Positions 11,866 to 24,053 of a stretch of DNA of 64,000 nt are shown here, piece by piece. Position 1 is the first letter of the stretch, and each line of letters opens with the position of its first letter. Under the pieces are notes generated by a model that was given only the letters and a program-made list of their open reading frames with translations, was not told the DNA's origin and ran no database searches. The DNA is taken from positions 38,949,380 to 39,013,379 of the forward strand of contig CM046303.1 in NCBI GenBank assembly GCA_025267735.1, given 5' to 3'. Source of the stretch: Mactra quadrangularis (Eukaryota > Mollusca > Bivalvia > Venerida > Mactridae). Both the position numbers and the translations under genes were made by a program.

Positions 11866-12032
11866 AGGTTATTATACATTTTACTGTCCAATACGGAAAT
11901 ATATTTGGACGAGTACACAGCTTGAAAAGCCATATTGGACGAGCCGATAGGCGAGTCCAATATGACTTTTCAAGCTGTGTACGAGTCCAAATATATTCCG
12001 TATTGGACAGTTAAATGTATAATAACCTTTTT
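11866..12032. repeat. Near-perfect 167-bp palindrome
   Basis: Arms 11,866-11,935 and 11,950-12,032 are reverse complements with few mismatches (GGTTATTATACATTT ... AAATGTATAATAACC at the ends), around a short loop GAGCCGATAGGC. The internal motif GTCCAATACGG..ATATATTTGGAC is also found at 13,739-13,790. It is probably the folded end of a DNA transposon nested in the retroelement. Confidence 0.75.
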
Positions 12033-13850
12033 ATTATATATCGTTTATATTAAAATAATTATCATCCCCAACAAAGCAATCACAGCAATTCTTATCAACC
12101 ACAATCAACATCACCACCAAAAACACTACCACAATCCCCATTTTCTATATAAGCTCGGTCATTTTTTGAAAAGAAAAGGTATTAATGTAGCGGCGAATAA
12201 ATGTTAATGCAATTTTTCCTGAGTGCGAATGTAGACTTGTGACGGAGTGTATTACTGTATTATCCAAACTCCTCACAGTACTTACGTCACGCTTTGATAC
12301 TTATTAAATGTAATAAAGGGAAATAACCGCTGCCGGGCTTGCGTATTATCGTGATGTCATTTTGTCGACCATTTTATGACGTGTTTGTAGCCTACTCATA
12401 CCATACATATACAGGTAGGCGGAGCTCCCTCGCCTATTGGAAAATTAATTCTCTCAAGTATCGATGTAAAGACCTTGCTGTAGAATTTATCGTACAAACA
12501 CCTGATCTCGTTCCTCACCTGATTTCGGTCCTTTCATAAAAAAGTTGTTTACTTTGCTATTTTATTGCGTATGACGTCATCAATTCGTGTGCACAATGTC
12601 AAGTAAACAATCAACGCAACTACACCTGTCAAACGAGAATAATGCGCAAGAAACAGGTCTTTAGAATGAAAATTTTGTGATGGTGAATATTTTTTAGTAA
12701 ATCCTTATTACCTTTTTCTGCTCTGTCAGTACAATCCATTAAATATTGTTTAAAAGTATGTTGTAATAAAAAAAGCACATGGCAGGTAGCCCATGCTCAT
12801 AAAGTCACGTGACAGTCATATGGCAGCTAATTTTGACGTCACAAAGAGCCAAATACGGTAGAAGTGCGAAATTAGGTCATCTATTTTTAGCCGCCATGAC
12901 AGTTTTCAGAAAATGGTTGCGTTTTTTTTGGAAGAATTTGGATTGGTTTTAAATATAAAATATCAGCAAGTATATGATAAACAAATGGAATATAGATTAA
13001 AAGGTTCGTTTTTAATGTATTTTTCTGAAAGTATTGTTGCATTAATTAGAAATGGTTCATTGAGTCCTTAGAGGTGCGAGAACCCGTCTGTCCACCATAC
13101 AAAGTTTACATGACGATGTCATTCAAATGTCACTTAAACTTAAACATCCTGGAGGATTTAAAAGATTGGAAAGTACAGGGTTCCATAAAATCTATTCATA
13201 AAGATAAACTACACACGGATGATAGGAGCGGACAAACTAATTGTAGGAAACACACTCGCTGACGGGATGAACTTTTATGGCAAGATGGACATGCCACATA
13301 GACGGTTTTCCGAAAATGAAGTCTGGAAATAACTTTTATGAGAAAGATCGTTTTGAAAGCCAGATTCATTATTTATACCTAATGCATTGCTTGGCTTGGA
13401 TTAAACACAAGTCAACCTTTGTATTAATTGCATAATGTCTGGATAATTCTTCACACAGTCACAGAATGGATACGAAAGTTTTGCTGTGTAATTGAATGCT
13501 TGATCGGAAATCGTCAGAATTTGGCTCCTTGATTTAGCGTATTGTAAGTAAAAAAGTTGTAATTTTAATGACAAACCTTGTTTATAACGTTATTTTATTT
13601 AGTACATACCATTATTTTGGTTTATTTCCTCATTCGTGCCTAGACTACAATGAAAAACAGTTGCGAACCGATGAAAAAATGGCGGACATAATTTATGAAT
13701 AAGCATCGTTTACGGTTTAGTGCACATGTCCCCAATCGTCCAATACGAAAATATATTATTTTTGGATCCAATACGGGAATATATTGGACGGTCACGTGGT
13801 ACAAATGCAGATTGTTGATTGGTTAGATTTTCTTAGATATATAATAAGTA
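12033..13850. mobile_element. Probable nested non-autonomous DNA element
   Basis: No transposase seen. CCAATACGNNAATATATT motifs at 13,739-13,790 repeat the motif of the palindrome at 11.9 kb in both orientations. TTATTATATAT blocks occur near 12,035 and, inverted, near 13,835-13,848. This suggests the palindrome and this block are the two sides of one insertion of about 2 kb. Small ORFs at 12,339-12,539 and 13,074-13,262 have no recognisable content. Confidence 0.4.
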
Positions 13851-14242
13851 TATATCAGCCATTCCTATTTTTATTGTGCATTTGGTGTTTTTGGATGTCT
13901 TTTAACAATAGGTGCGAGCTGATGTTTATATCTATGTAATTTTTGCCTGATATTTTTTCATTACAAGGTTAGATGTAAAATTAAACATTATTCGCATATT
14001 TTGGTCATTGCATATTTGTTACATAGTCATTTAAGAATGTGAAAAAAGAGCTATTTTGCTTGTCTCAAGCTTAGGTGTGCTTAAAAACATCATATTTACA
14101 AAAATATGCTCATTAATTACAAACTGTTTTCATTTGCCTTCAATTTGTGAGATAAATCTGCGCTCATAATGGTGAAAAAAACTTTATTTTGAAAAAATGA
14201 AAAATATTTAGTCAGACTTATAATAGTGTCTCCATATTGATG

Positions 14243-17200
14243 TTAACATCCGTTACCGAACTTTGACAACTTGGGTTGGATATTTCTGTTCATCCAATAG
14301 TATTCCATTTGACTCCATTTTCTCGTACTTCAAGTCCCTTTTTTATCAGAGCCTTGAAAACTGCAGAATTCTTATTCTTTTATTCCATGTTATGCTAAGC
14401 AAGTAAGTCAGTCATAATAAGTAAAAATTATTATTAACCTCTGTAGGTCCCTACAATTAAAGATCTTTTTTTTTTCGTTTGTCATCCAAATGTCGATGTA
14501 GATCATAATCTAGTGTATGTAAATCCCAATGAGTTGTTAACATTACACTCACACTAAAGCAGAAAACTGACCAAAATTGTTAAATTTCTTAACCTCCGTT
14601 ACCATTAACCTCCGTGACTTTATCTAACAATTGTGTATTGAATTATCAGATATCATGACTTGTATATATCACAAACACACTGGGTTAAACAAAGTTTGTT
14701 CCTCGCTTAATTTTACTAACGTCATGTATCGAACATTTAGAAAAAATCATCTTCATGATAGGCTGTTACAGTGGTTAGGTTATTTACATGAATAATTTTT
14801 GGAGACTATGTTCCATTATTTCCATAATTGAGCGAGCACTGAAGACATTTAATGTCAGCAATTTTGCTGGAACAAGCCAATGATATGACCGAAGTTACAG
14901 TGGTATAATACTCAAATTATTATTATTTTTAAACCATTATGTATAGCATGGTAACGGATGTTAATTTTATAGCCACATACTTTGGGATGACGTAAAGTTA
15001 CGTCTTATTATGGAAATCATTTGAAGTTCAATTCTTATTTGAGTGGCGACATGAATGGTTACAAAATGCATAGTAGATCAACATATGTGTCTTCACTTTT
15101 GTCAGAAGGACCAAGGTAACGGATGTTAAATTAGTTTTTAAGCCCCCATATTCTCTCATTGAAAAAGGCAATGATGAATTTTTTTTCACAGTCTTATCTA
15201 TCCAACACCTTGTGTATAAACATAAGAAGCCTACATCTATTTGTACCAAGTAGTCAGGAAGAAGACTTAAGCAACGTTGATACAATGTGTCTTTAGTAAC
15301 GAATATTAAAGTTCAAAACATCCTTTCAGCACCTACATATTCACATTCCTCATGAACTGGAATACATCGATCATTATGCATGGATAACATCTAATTCACT
15401 TTTTTGGAATATTCCTTTCACTTTTAATATTAATGTCATGTGAGATTACTTGAAAAGTGGTCACTTAAAGGGCCTCTGTGATGTTCTCAGGGGAGTTTAG
15501 ATAGAACCCTGGCATTGGCAAAAAATGTCATTCAAAATTAATCTGATTTCTTAGATTTTGCTAAAACGAAGCAACGAGAAAACTGTGAGTAATTATTATT
15601 ATGTAAATATTAAACAGCATACGATTGACTGAATTGAAAAAAGCTAATGTTGTAATCCTGAGGTGAGGGGCACTTTTAAGTAACATTTCTGTAATCCCCA
15701 TTGATCATTTGAAAACCAGGATAGCCATTAGGTTATTGTCATGTAAGTGCATTAACTGCAGAAGTAATGTATAAAAAATCTGAATGTAATCGATCGTCTG
15801 TGCACGTTCTAAAACACAACTGATTCAGATTTTTAAAAGTGAACCAATTGGAACAACACTTGATATTGCCAAGACACATGGTGATATAGATGAGCAAGAA
15901 TTATTGATATTGGCTTATTCTGTGCAACAGTCTATGACACAGAATGGTCTATTGAGGTCATTTATGATATTTGTGCAGATAAAGTTGATACCAAAATTAA
16001 CTTCATGGAAGAATCTGGTAAAATGGGTAATTGTTTTAGATGGCCTAATTAAAAAGATGCGCTGTGGAAAGATTACAACACAATACTAAGATTACCAAAC
16101 TATATCCCTTTGAACAACAAAAAACTCAGTTTAGGGATAGCTCTGAAATAATTGACTAGATTGAAATGTTATATGAAGCTTGAATAAACGTATAAATGTT
16201 TAGTTCTTGACCAAGCCAATTTGAGGCTATTATATATTCCACATGGAGTGACAAAAACGTTGGAATGGCAGGTTTTGTGTATTAATGTGTTTTTTTTTAA
16301 ATATTTGCATAGTTCCATTCAATTTGTTGTGGTTAACACATTTCCCATGCAATTAAAACATTATAAATATATTTACAGTCTTTATAGATGATAAACTGAT
16401 CTCTTGTAGAAACTGGTTATCACTAAGTATGCAAAGATTGAAATGATTTATGTGTTTTGTCAACTCAACCATCTGTTGTAAAGATAAATGTAAAATAAAA
16501 CTAGCTATCAATTACAACATTGCATTGGTCAAATAATCCGTCATATTATATTTTGTGGACTGCAACTAGCCCTTTTCATTAAAATTAAACTTAATCAAGC
16601 CTCGTGGTATTGTAAATTGCTTTAGAATTTGTATGATTGCATACTGGATGTATACATATATATATGTATAGACATTTATTAACTATTTTTTGTTTAAGGA
16701 TATCCCTGGTGATTTCATTCTCATGACTTCATATTAAATACAATTTTATTCAAGTAAATGAATCTAACAGTTTATATGTAATAAACCTGTTGCTGTATTT
16801 TTTATTTTTGTTTTTTTTTTGGGGGGGGTATGAGGATTGATAATTTAAGCATTCACAGGAATTTTAAGCTTTTTAGGGTATAAGCATGAATCTTTTACAT
16901 TTCGAAATCGTTGAAGACTTTCGTGATTAACCTCCGTTACAATTTTACAACACTCAATACATGCAATTTATTACTTAAGGAACTCACAATTTTAACTTAA
17001 GGTGGCTTTTTTTAACGAAAGAAGACTTGATAAGTTATTGTACACCAATTGTTCTGTTTTCTCATGTGTTTTTCTTGTTCCAAATATCTTTGGAATAAAT
17101 ATTGAATTAGAACTTAGTGTGACCGATTTATTTAGTTTTGATATGCTGTAACTTTGTGACATTTCATCCACTATATGTACCGGAAAGAATTTTGTAACTA

Positions 17201-17312
17201 CATTGTAAGTCAATTGACCATATGTTTTAGTAGATTTAAACAGATTATAATTAAATATGAATTCAGTAGCTCTTTAGTTTACGAGTTGATCAAGCATTTA
17301 ACCTCCGTTACC
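14243..17312. repeat. Eight dispersed TTAACNTCCGTTACC motifs
   Basis: Plus-strand copies are at 14,243-14,257, 14,589-14,603, 14,605-14,618 (degenerate), 16,927-16,940 and 17,298-17,312. Minus-strand copies are at 14,950-14,964, 15,115-15,129 and 15,296-15,309 (degenerate). All lie inside the nested element. Repeated 15-mers in both orientations suggest binding sites for a transposase or another DNA-binding protein; this is inference. Confidence 0.7.
15900..16130 (+). pseudogene. Decayed exon of a transposon-associated ORF
   Basis: One plus-strand frame reads DIGLFCATVYDTEWSIEV, then VDTKINFMEESGKMGNCFRW, then an in-frame TAA, then KDALWKDYNTILRLP. The pattern Y-D-x-x-W-x-x-x-V ... K-x-x-F-M-x-x-S-G ... 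F-x-W-P ... W-x-x-x-x-x-I-L is the C-terminal module I recognise from uncharacterised transposon-linked proteins in molluscs, cnidarians and fish. The stop and a frame change upstream make it non-functional. It is the only coding trace in the nested element and hints at an autonomous parent. Confidence 0.5.
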
Positions 17313-17608
17313 AAAGCAGTTTTATCCAACTTCACAAGTTGGTATAGAAAATTGACGGTTGAGAGTTTATGAGAAACTCTTTCAAATCTTAAAAGATATA
17401 GATTTGTCTTCAAGAAAATCAAACTTTTGAGCAAATTGAAGAGGTAGGATTTTTCACATTTTCATAGATTGGAAATGCACATAATATAGGAATGGCTGCT
17501 ATATTAAATTGAATAATACAACAAATGAGTTGTAGCGTCAATACACACTTCATTGTTAACTTGATACTCTATTTTGAACCTGATTTTATATAATAATTCT
17601 CTTTTTTT

Positions 17609-18139
17609 TTATTCAAAATGTGACATTTTCATCCCATTGTGAACTATTTCTAGTTTTATTAAGTAGGTAGTTTTAAGCATTTTCTTCATTCTAAGCCATT
17701 GCATTAAGCCTAATCGGATAGAGGATGGAATTTCCAGTTCCACATTTGTTAATTTATTCTTTATTTTGACCTCAGAAGCATCGATAATCAATCTCGGAAA
17801 TATCTTTCCAACAATACCATCTACAAAAATAGAACGATGGTTTGTTATATTCCATTCGACTGGGCAGGTAGGTATTTGCAATAATGTTGTATCTAAGCAA
17901 TTAATTCCATTTGACAGATGTAGGTTTAAATAATTATTGATCTTATTATTTTTCTTGCTTATTTTACTCATGACATATATAGCAATGAATAGATTTAATA
18001 TAGCAATGCCTAAAATAATATGATCATATTGCAAATCATTTTTCAGTGAAGTAAGAAATGAATCATACGGACTTTGAGTTGTAGAAGTTACGTATTTGAG
18101 TTCAAAAGCGCTTGCCTGTCTCATTATTGACGTTGCCAA
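17609..18139 (-). CDS. Small membrane ORF downstream of envelope
   Basis: 176 residues beginning MATSIMRQASAFELKYV, overlapping the end of the envelope frame by 38 bp in another frame. Residues 43-60 (IILGIAILNLFIAIYVMS) form one hydrophobic span followed by a Lys/Asn-rich stretch, so a single-pass membrane protein is likely. No family recognised. It could be an accessory protein of the element or a frameshifted extension of the envelope. The overlap favours translation from the same spliced mRNA. Confidence 0.45.
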   Translation of the reverse strand: MATSIMRQASAFELKYVTSTTQSPYDSFLTSLKNDLQYDHIILGIAILNLFIAIYVMSKISKKNNKINNYLNLHLSNGINCLDTTLLQIPTCPVEWNITNHRSIFVDGIVGKIFPRLIIDASEVKIKNKLTNVELEIPSSIRLGLMQWLRMKKMLKTTYLIKLEIVHNGMKMSHFE

Positions 18140-19926
18140 TAAAAAGTAAACTGATCTTTCTGTATATAAAATAGATACATACCGAATTTAAGATTGTGAT
18201 AATTATACTTCCTATACCTATCAGTTTATACAGGATTGAATATGAATCTGACCCTAAATTTTCATCGTAATAAGATTCTGCTAGGTTGGCATAAACTTTT
18301 GAATTTGTCTTAGCTTTCTCCGCTAAATATTCTAACGAAATTTCTATATGTTTTGTTTTGGCTAATATTTCTTTTGATTTGTGATGGTACATTTGATATT
18401 GGGGCAATGTTATGTTATCCGGATGAATTCTGCTCATATTATTAACTAATTGTGTTAAAATACTATCATTGAAAAAGTACTCCGTGTACGGTAGATTGAT
18501 CGGATGAACTGTACCTGTGTTATTTGACGTTTCACTATCACAGTTTGCGAAATATATGTCTGTGATATGAAGTTCGGTTTTTAATTGACAGCCACATGGT
18601 ACCTTGACTAAGCATATTTTACAACCTTCAATCGTTGTACTGTTGTCAGTACATTCCATTGTTAGGTTTGCTTGTCGTATGACTAAAAACTTATCATTCG
18701 AGAGACGTCTCAATTCTGGTTGCAATGCACCTTGAATCATCTTGTGATTACATAATTCATTTATTTTCGAAATATTCTCATTTTTATATAGTTCCATCAG
18801 GCAACTGGCTTTATCCTTAGTGTTGAAGACAATATCTTCATTACACAGCATAAAATTAGCGTAACGTACACATTTCTTTAAAGAATGATCATTTGCATAT
18901 GCATAAGATTGATCTTCATGATTTATTATGATATAATCCGCGGTGTTTATTAAAATACTGGCATCAGTATTGTTGAAATCATTGTTTAAAGGAATTGAAA
19001 TAGGTTAATATTATAAACCTGAAATTTTCCTTTATGTACGATAGGCAAGTGTATGCTTACATAAATTTTTTAATTATGGCGCCCATATGTAAACTTGCAT
19101 GTTGATAATAAAAAGCCGCGTTATCTGAAATAAATTGATATGAATCATATTTATCAGATAAAATTTTAGCAACTTTATCTAATACTAATTGCAATCGAAA
19201 TGCTGGTATTATGAACGTTGATAATTTGCCTGAATTAAGCATTTGGATCCCTTTCAATAAATTATTTAAATTCGACCTAATTTGTGCGAATTTCTCATTG
19301 TATAAAAATATAGACTTTTCTATGACTTCGTGCCTATTATTTTGTGACCTCATGTCATTCAAAATATAAGCTATTTCTTTATCTTCATTATGAACAAATT
19401 GTTCAAACATTTTTAACTCTTCATTTACATGACTCATAAAGCTTGATAATCCGTCTTCTGATTGACTAAAATCAGTAGTCATTGTATTAACAATTTTTGT
19501 TAATTTATTGACATGATTTCGTAATACACTAAGTTGAGAAGTAGTGGCCACTCCAAATAATGTGGACCCTAAATCTCCTATAAAACCTAAAATCGGCCCG
19601 TCTCTTTTTGATATCCCATCAAAAGTTATTTTTGGAATAATTCCATCCAATATTTGAAACAATAATTTTGATTCAATTTCTAAATGATTTTTAATTGTTT
19701 GTATTTCTAATGTCAAAATACAACCCAATTGATCTTTGCATTGAGGAATGTCTTTTACAAAGCTCTTTTCATCCGGTAATTTAAATTCAACCGTGTGTAT
19801 CCATTCATTAACGTAATTGTACCAATTGATAGGTTCTGCGAACTGTATACCTTGGTTTATTCTTAAGACATCTTGAGCATCTGTACCCCTCAACATCAAA
19901 CTAAGAATTAATATTATGATAGCCAT
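18102..19926 (-). pseudogene. env: F-like envelope glycoprotein gene, interrupted
   Basis: Two frames. The first (19,926-19,057, 289 aa) starts with a signal peptide (MAIIILILSLML, residues 1-12). Near residue 107 it has a basic ISKRD cleavage-like site followed by a Gly-rich GFIGDLGSTLFGVATT stretch, the signature of the baculovirus/errantivirus F-type fusion envelope. A long helical region follows. The second frame (first Met at 18,851, end 18,102) has several Cys residues, N-x-S/T sites and a transmembrane span near its C-terminus (KLIGIGSIIITILNSVCIYF). It stays open upstream of its first Met to about 19,010, so a frameshift or indel near 19,010-19,060 separates the parts. A role in membrane fusion is known for the family; this copy looks broken. 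Confidence 0.8.
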
Positions 19927-19961
19927 CTTACCATCTTACCTACAAAAGAAAAATACAGAAT

Positions 19962-21714
19962 TTACCTTCTTTTCGGTTTTCTAACCCGTTTTTGAGTTTT
20001 GTTAATGTAATATTGCCTAATTACTGCCTCACTTAAATCATATTCTGGGATCCATGAATTTTTATATCTTTTGTTAGCCCATTGTACTAGATAATGTTTG
20101 ACATTATTTTCAATTTTCATTTTTATAAGTCTTTTCACCTTGTACCATATTTTATTATTGTTATTTTGTGATTGATCTTGGTCTTGGTTTATTGATTCGT
20201 TTCCGTTTTTATCGTCCTTTTCTTTCTTATCTGATCGTACATTCTTTTCTGGTACTAATTGGTGGTTAAAATTTTGATCATTTGTGATTATCCGATAATC
20301 TTCTGGATCGTAATATTTTCTTAAACGATTGATATTGACTGGTGCCTGAATTTCTTTGTTATTGGAACTATTTCTTAATACATATGTGTTATTGGGTAAA
20401 ATTTTTGTAATATAGTACTTAATGTCTGAGAATTTTTTATAAAGTTTTCTAGATGCATTAACAGGAATTTTATTTTGTTTTAATAGAACTATATCTCCTA
20501 ATTTAAAAGTTCTGGGTTTACAATGTTTATCATAATGTTTTTTCATTTTGTTTTGAGTTTGTTTTAAATTTTCTCTTGTAATATCCCAAATAATCTTTAA
20601 TCTATCGGCCAATTCTCTTGCGTAAAATTCTGGCTTCATTAATTTCTATTGATTTAATAGGTTGATTAATGTTTTTGCCGAATACTATGTAGTAAGGTGA
20701 GTATTGTGTTGTATCTGGGCAAACAACGCTATTACACGCTAATTGAACTGAGGATAATTTATTTGGCCAGTCTTTTTCATTGGTCAGCGAAGTTCGTAGA
20801 ACTGTTAATAAGCTAGAATGAATTCGTTCTACTTGACCGTTGCTCATTGGATGATAACTGCTTGTTCTTAACCTTTTAATATTGAACGCTTTATATAACT
20901 TGTCCATAATGCCGCTGAGAAAATTTTTGCCTCTATCTGAAACAGTTTGTTTTGGTGCTCCAAATATTGAAAATACTGAATGGTATAATTTTTCAGCGAC
21001 TTCTTCCGCATTTTGTGATTTTAACGGTAAAAATATAACAAATTTTGAAAATGCACAAATGATACTTAAGACATATTTATATCCTAAGCTTTCTTTGCCG
21101 ACTGTTACTATGTCAATATGTAAGTGTTCAAACGGACTATTAGGCAATTCCATGTGTTGTAGTGGTGCGGGTTTAAAGGTATAGTCTCTTTTATTAACTT
21201 GACAAATTTCGCATGATTTGACATAATCTTTAATTTGTTGAAACATTTTTGGAAAATAATAATGTAATCTGATTGTCCAAAATAATTTTTCATACCCGAA
21301 ATGACCTAAATCATTATGAAAAGCTTGCAAAATGTCGTTTCTTAACACCCTTGGGAGGGCTAATTGTTTTAATTTTCTGTTTTCTTTAGAAGTTCTCCTG
21401 CCTCTAGATTCATAAAAATGATATAAAATGCCATCAATTATTTCGTACTGTTCCGCTGAGTAAATAATTCTTCTGCCCTTGTTATTACTCTCTTGTGTTA
21501 ATTCACCTGTTTCCAAGTACATAAATATGTCTTTAAAATCCTCACATTCTCTCTGTAATTGACCAATATTTACTGGGAGAGTGTGTTTATCTGTCTGAGG
21601 AATTACTAGGATAGTGCGTTTACCTGTCTGAGGAATTTTGACCGGGTTATCGGGATCAGATATTTTTGTGTTTGTTTCTACCGATAAACCTGTATTGTTT
21701 TGATTTTGCTTCAC
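19962..21714 (-). pseudogene. pol: Integrase with C-terminal chromodomain (end of pol)
   Basis: The first frame (21,714-20,602, 370 aa) holds an HHCC zinc-binding region (HNDLGHFGYEKL ... CEICQ) and the DDE core: HLHIDIVTVG (first Asp), TVSDRGKNF (second Asp), SNGQVERIHSSL (Glu). The second frame (20,639-19,962, 225 aa) continues with HYDKHCKPRTFKLGDIVLLK and a GPY/F-like region. Near residues 163-213 it has a chromodomain-like segment (IWYKVKRLIKMKIENN ... YLVQWANKRYKNSWIPEYDL). The C-terminus KRVRKPKRR is very basic and could be a nuclear signal. The 38-bp frame overlap at 20,602-20,639 marks a frameshift; mutation is more likely than programmed shifting, given the other breaks. Confidence 0.85.
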
Positions 21715-21734
21715 CTGGCCTCTGGTTAATACAT

Positions 21735-23328
21735 TTATATTTTTGTATTTACAGTCAGAAACGTTTGATTCGTATAATTTCTACAGTCTGAAACAATCGT
21801 GTCGATATCTTCTGATTGCTTTTCCGTATGCTTAACTCTACTGATAAAGTCTACAGGATTATCTTTTCCTCTTTTATATATATTACGGTAATCATAGTTC
21901 TCTAATTGTATCATCCACTTATACAATCTTAAATTAGTCATTTTTGTCTCATGTAAATAAGTTAAACTTTTGTTATCATTAATTATAAAAATTGGGACAT
22001 TGACAACAAAGTGATGACACTCTCGCAATGCATATATAATTGCTAATAGTTCAAGTTCGGAACTGCCGTATCTTGATTCATTATTTCTTACTGACCGTCC
22101 GCCGTATTGAATAACTCTCATATGTTTGTTAGCATCTTGTTGACATAGAATGTATCCTATAGCAATTGAACTAGCGTCTGTGTAAATATAGAATGGTTTA
22201 TTAAATTCTGGTAATGTTAAAACCGGTTCTGACGTTAACTCTTGCTTAAGTTTATCAAAGCATTTTTGATGTTCATTTGTCCATTTATAAATTGCATCTT
22301 TTCTTAACAATGCATTCAATGGAGCCGTAATTTTTGAATAATTTCTTATGAATTGTCTTAAAAAAGCAGTCATGCCTAGAAATCCTTTGAGCGATCTTTG
22401 ATTATTTGGCGGTGGGAAATTTTTAATTATTTGTAATTTCTTTGAATCAATTTGTATTGTATCTTTTTCAAAAATCATGCCTAAAAATGACATATTTCTA
22501 TAGCCAAATTCACATTTTGACGCATGTAATTTTAAATTTGCTCTGTGCAAAATTTGAAGAACATTTTTACATGCATAACGTGGTCCTGAATTGTCTTACT
22601 GAAAATTAATATATCATCCATATAACTTATTGCATATTTGTAGAGAACTGGTTTAAAAATTTTATTTAAATAAATACACCAGAAGCTAGGGCTATTTCTT
22701 AAGCCAAATGCAAGAGTGTTGTATTCATAGCTTTCTCCGTTACTTAGACAAAATGCTGTAAACGGTTTGCTTTCCTCTGCCAACGGTAGAGTTAAAAATG
22801 CACTTTTATATCTATTTTGCTGGAAAATGTAGGTCTTTTTTCCGCGATAAGGTCTTTAATATCAGTTAATTTAGGCAATTGAAAGTACATTCTTTTAGCA
22901 ATTTTATTTAAATGTCTATAGTCAATGACGAGCCTGTACTCTGGTTTTTTATTATCTAATACCTGTTTTTTGACAAGAAATGCTGGGCTGCTAAATATTG
23001 AATTGCTTGGCCTAATAATATTTGCTTTTAATAGTTTATTTATCTCCTCTTCTTGAATTGATCTTAAATTCGGACTAACTGGATATGGTCTTGATCTGAC
23101 GGGCAGTGCGTTTGGGTCTAATTCTATCGTGCATTCAAAATCTTTTACCTTTCCAATATCTGCATTATTTTTGCTAAAAACTTCTTTGTACTCATTTAAA
23201 ATATCAAATAAATTTGAATTAGTTTTAACTTCATCCGAGACATTTAATTTTACCTCTGGTTCACAATTTGATTTATTTTGCGTCTCAAATTCGTATTGGT
23301 CCGTATTGCAGTATTGGTCAATTGGCAC
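21735..23328 (-). pseudogene. pol: Reverse transcriptase and RNase H (middle of pol)
   Basis: Three frames. 23,328-22,792 holds the RT fingers and palm start (RLVIDYRHLNKI; SKIDIK is the first catalytic Asp). 22,783-22,532 holds the palm with YMDD at 22,613-22,624. 22,550-21,735 holds the RT connection and RNase H, with FYIYTDASSIAIG (Asp), SSELELLAI (Glu) and FIINDNKSL (Asp region). A one-base shift near 22,795-22,800 separates frames one and two, and another near 22,540 separates two and three. Catalytic residues are otherwise kept. Domain order fits Ty3/gypsy. Confidence 0.9.
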
Positions 23329-23405
23329 TATTGAAGCTTTAATTTCATTTTTTTGCTATACGTACCGTTTGATCTGAATCATTATTGAACGGTATGTAAT
23401 AAATA

Positions 23406-23900
23406 TTACTTCTGTGTTTTGTTAATAATTTTTTTTTTTATTAACTGACAGTCAGATTCTAAGATACATTTATTTGACGATATTTTTGAAGGTATTTTAA
23501 CCGGAATTTTCTTTATTGAATTAGGGTGTATTTTAATCATTTTATTTGTTTCTATGGTTTGTTGCCATTGAGGTTGAATTATTGAAACCACTGAATTATT
23601 AATTTTGAATTCTTTTGTTTTAAAATTAATAAATGCATTATATTTTGAAAAAAAGTCCATGCCTATTATAATGGGTTTAATTAAATTATCAATAACATAA
23701 AAATCTACCTCAAAGTATGATTTACCTATTTTTATCGGACATTTGATTAATCCCCTAATTTTATTTGGTTGTCCGTCAACTGCTGTCTTAAATTTAGTTT
23801 GTGTAGGAAGAATAGGGATATGTTTGAGATCACAATTTTTCAAAAATTCATATTGCATACAATTAATTGAGCTTCTTGTATCTAAAAGAGCATGCGTTTC
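23406..23900 (-). pseudogene. pol: Aspartic protease with altered active site
   Basis: The 150-aa frame from 23,858 has the retropepsin flap and the IIIGMDFFSKYNAFINF segment (hydrophobic-hydrophobic-G-x-D/N). The active-site loop lies just upstream in the same frame: codons at 23,874-23,882 read Asp-Thr-Arg in place of the usual Asp-Thr-Gly. This is a single G-to-A change on the coding strand and would be expected to harm activity. The frame runs on from the gag region through another frame change near 23,900-24,050. Confidence 0.75.
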
Positions 23901-24053
23901 AATGTCAAAAATCTGAATTGGAAGAAGATTTTCTGAAATTTTAGATACACAATGTATTGTATGTCGCTTATTTTTCTTAACATTAATTGTTTTCTTTCTG
24001 ATATTGGTAGAGTATTGTTGTCTAACAGTACTGCGTGTATTGACGCCGTTCCT

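Larger units (their letters stand above)
13851..17503. mobile_element. Nested 3.65-kb element with 18-bp terminal inverted repeats
   Basis: TATATCAGCCATTCCTAT at 13,851-13,868 matches the reverse complement of 17,486-17,503 at 17 of 18 positions. The interior carries eight copies of a TTAACNTCCGTTACC motif and one decayed coding segment, described separately. No transposase domain and no clear target duplication were found, so the superfamily is open. A CAG terminus would fit hAT, but 8-bp flanks do not match. Confidence 0.5.

Noticed and set aside
20882..21184. Plus-strand ORFs inside the integrase, env and gag regions
   Set aside because: They are antisense shadows of the minus-strand retroelement genes.
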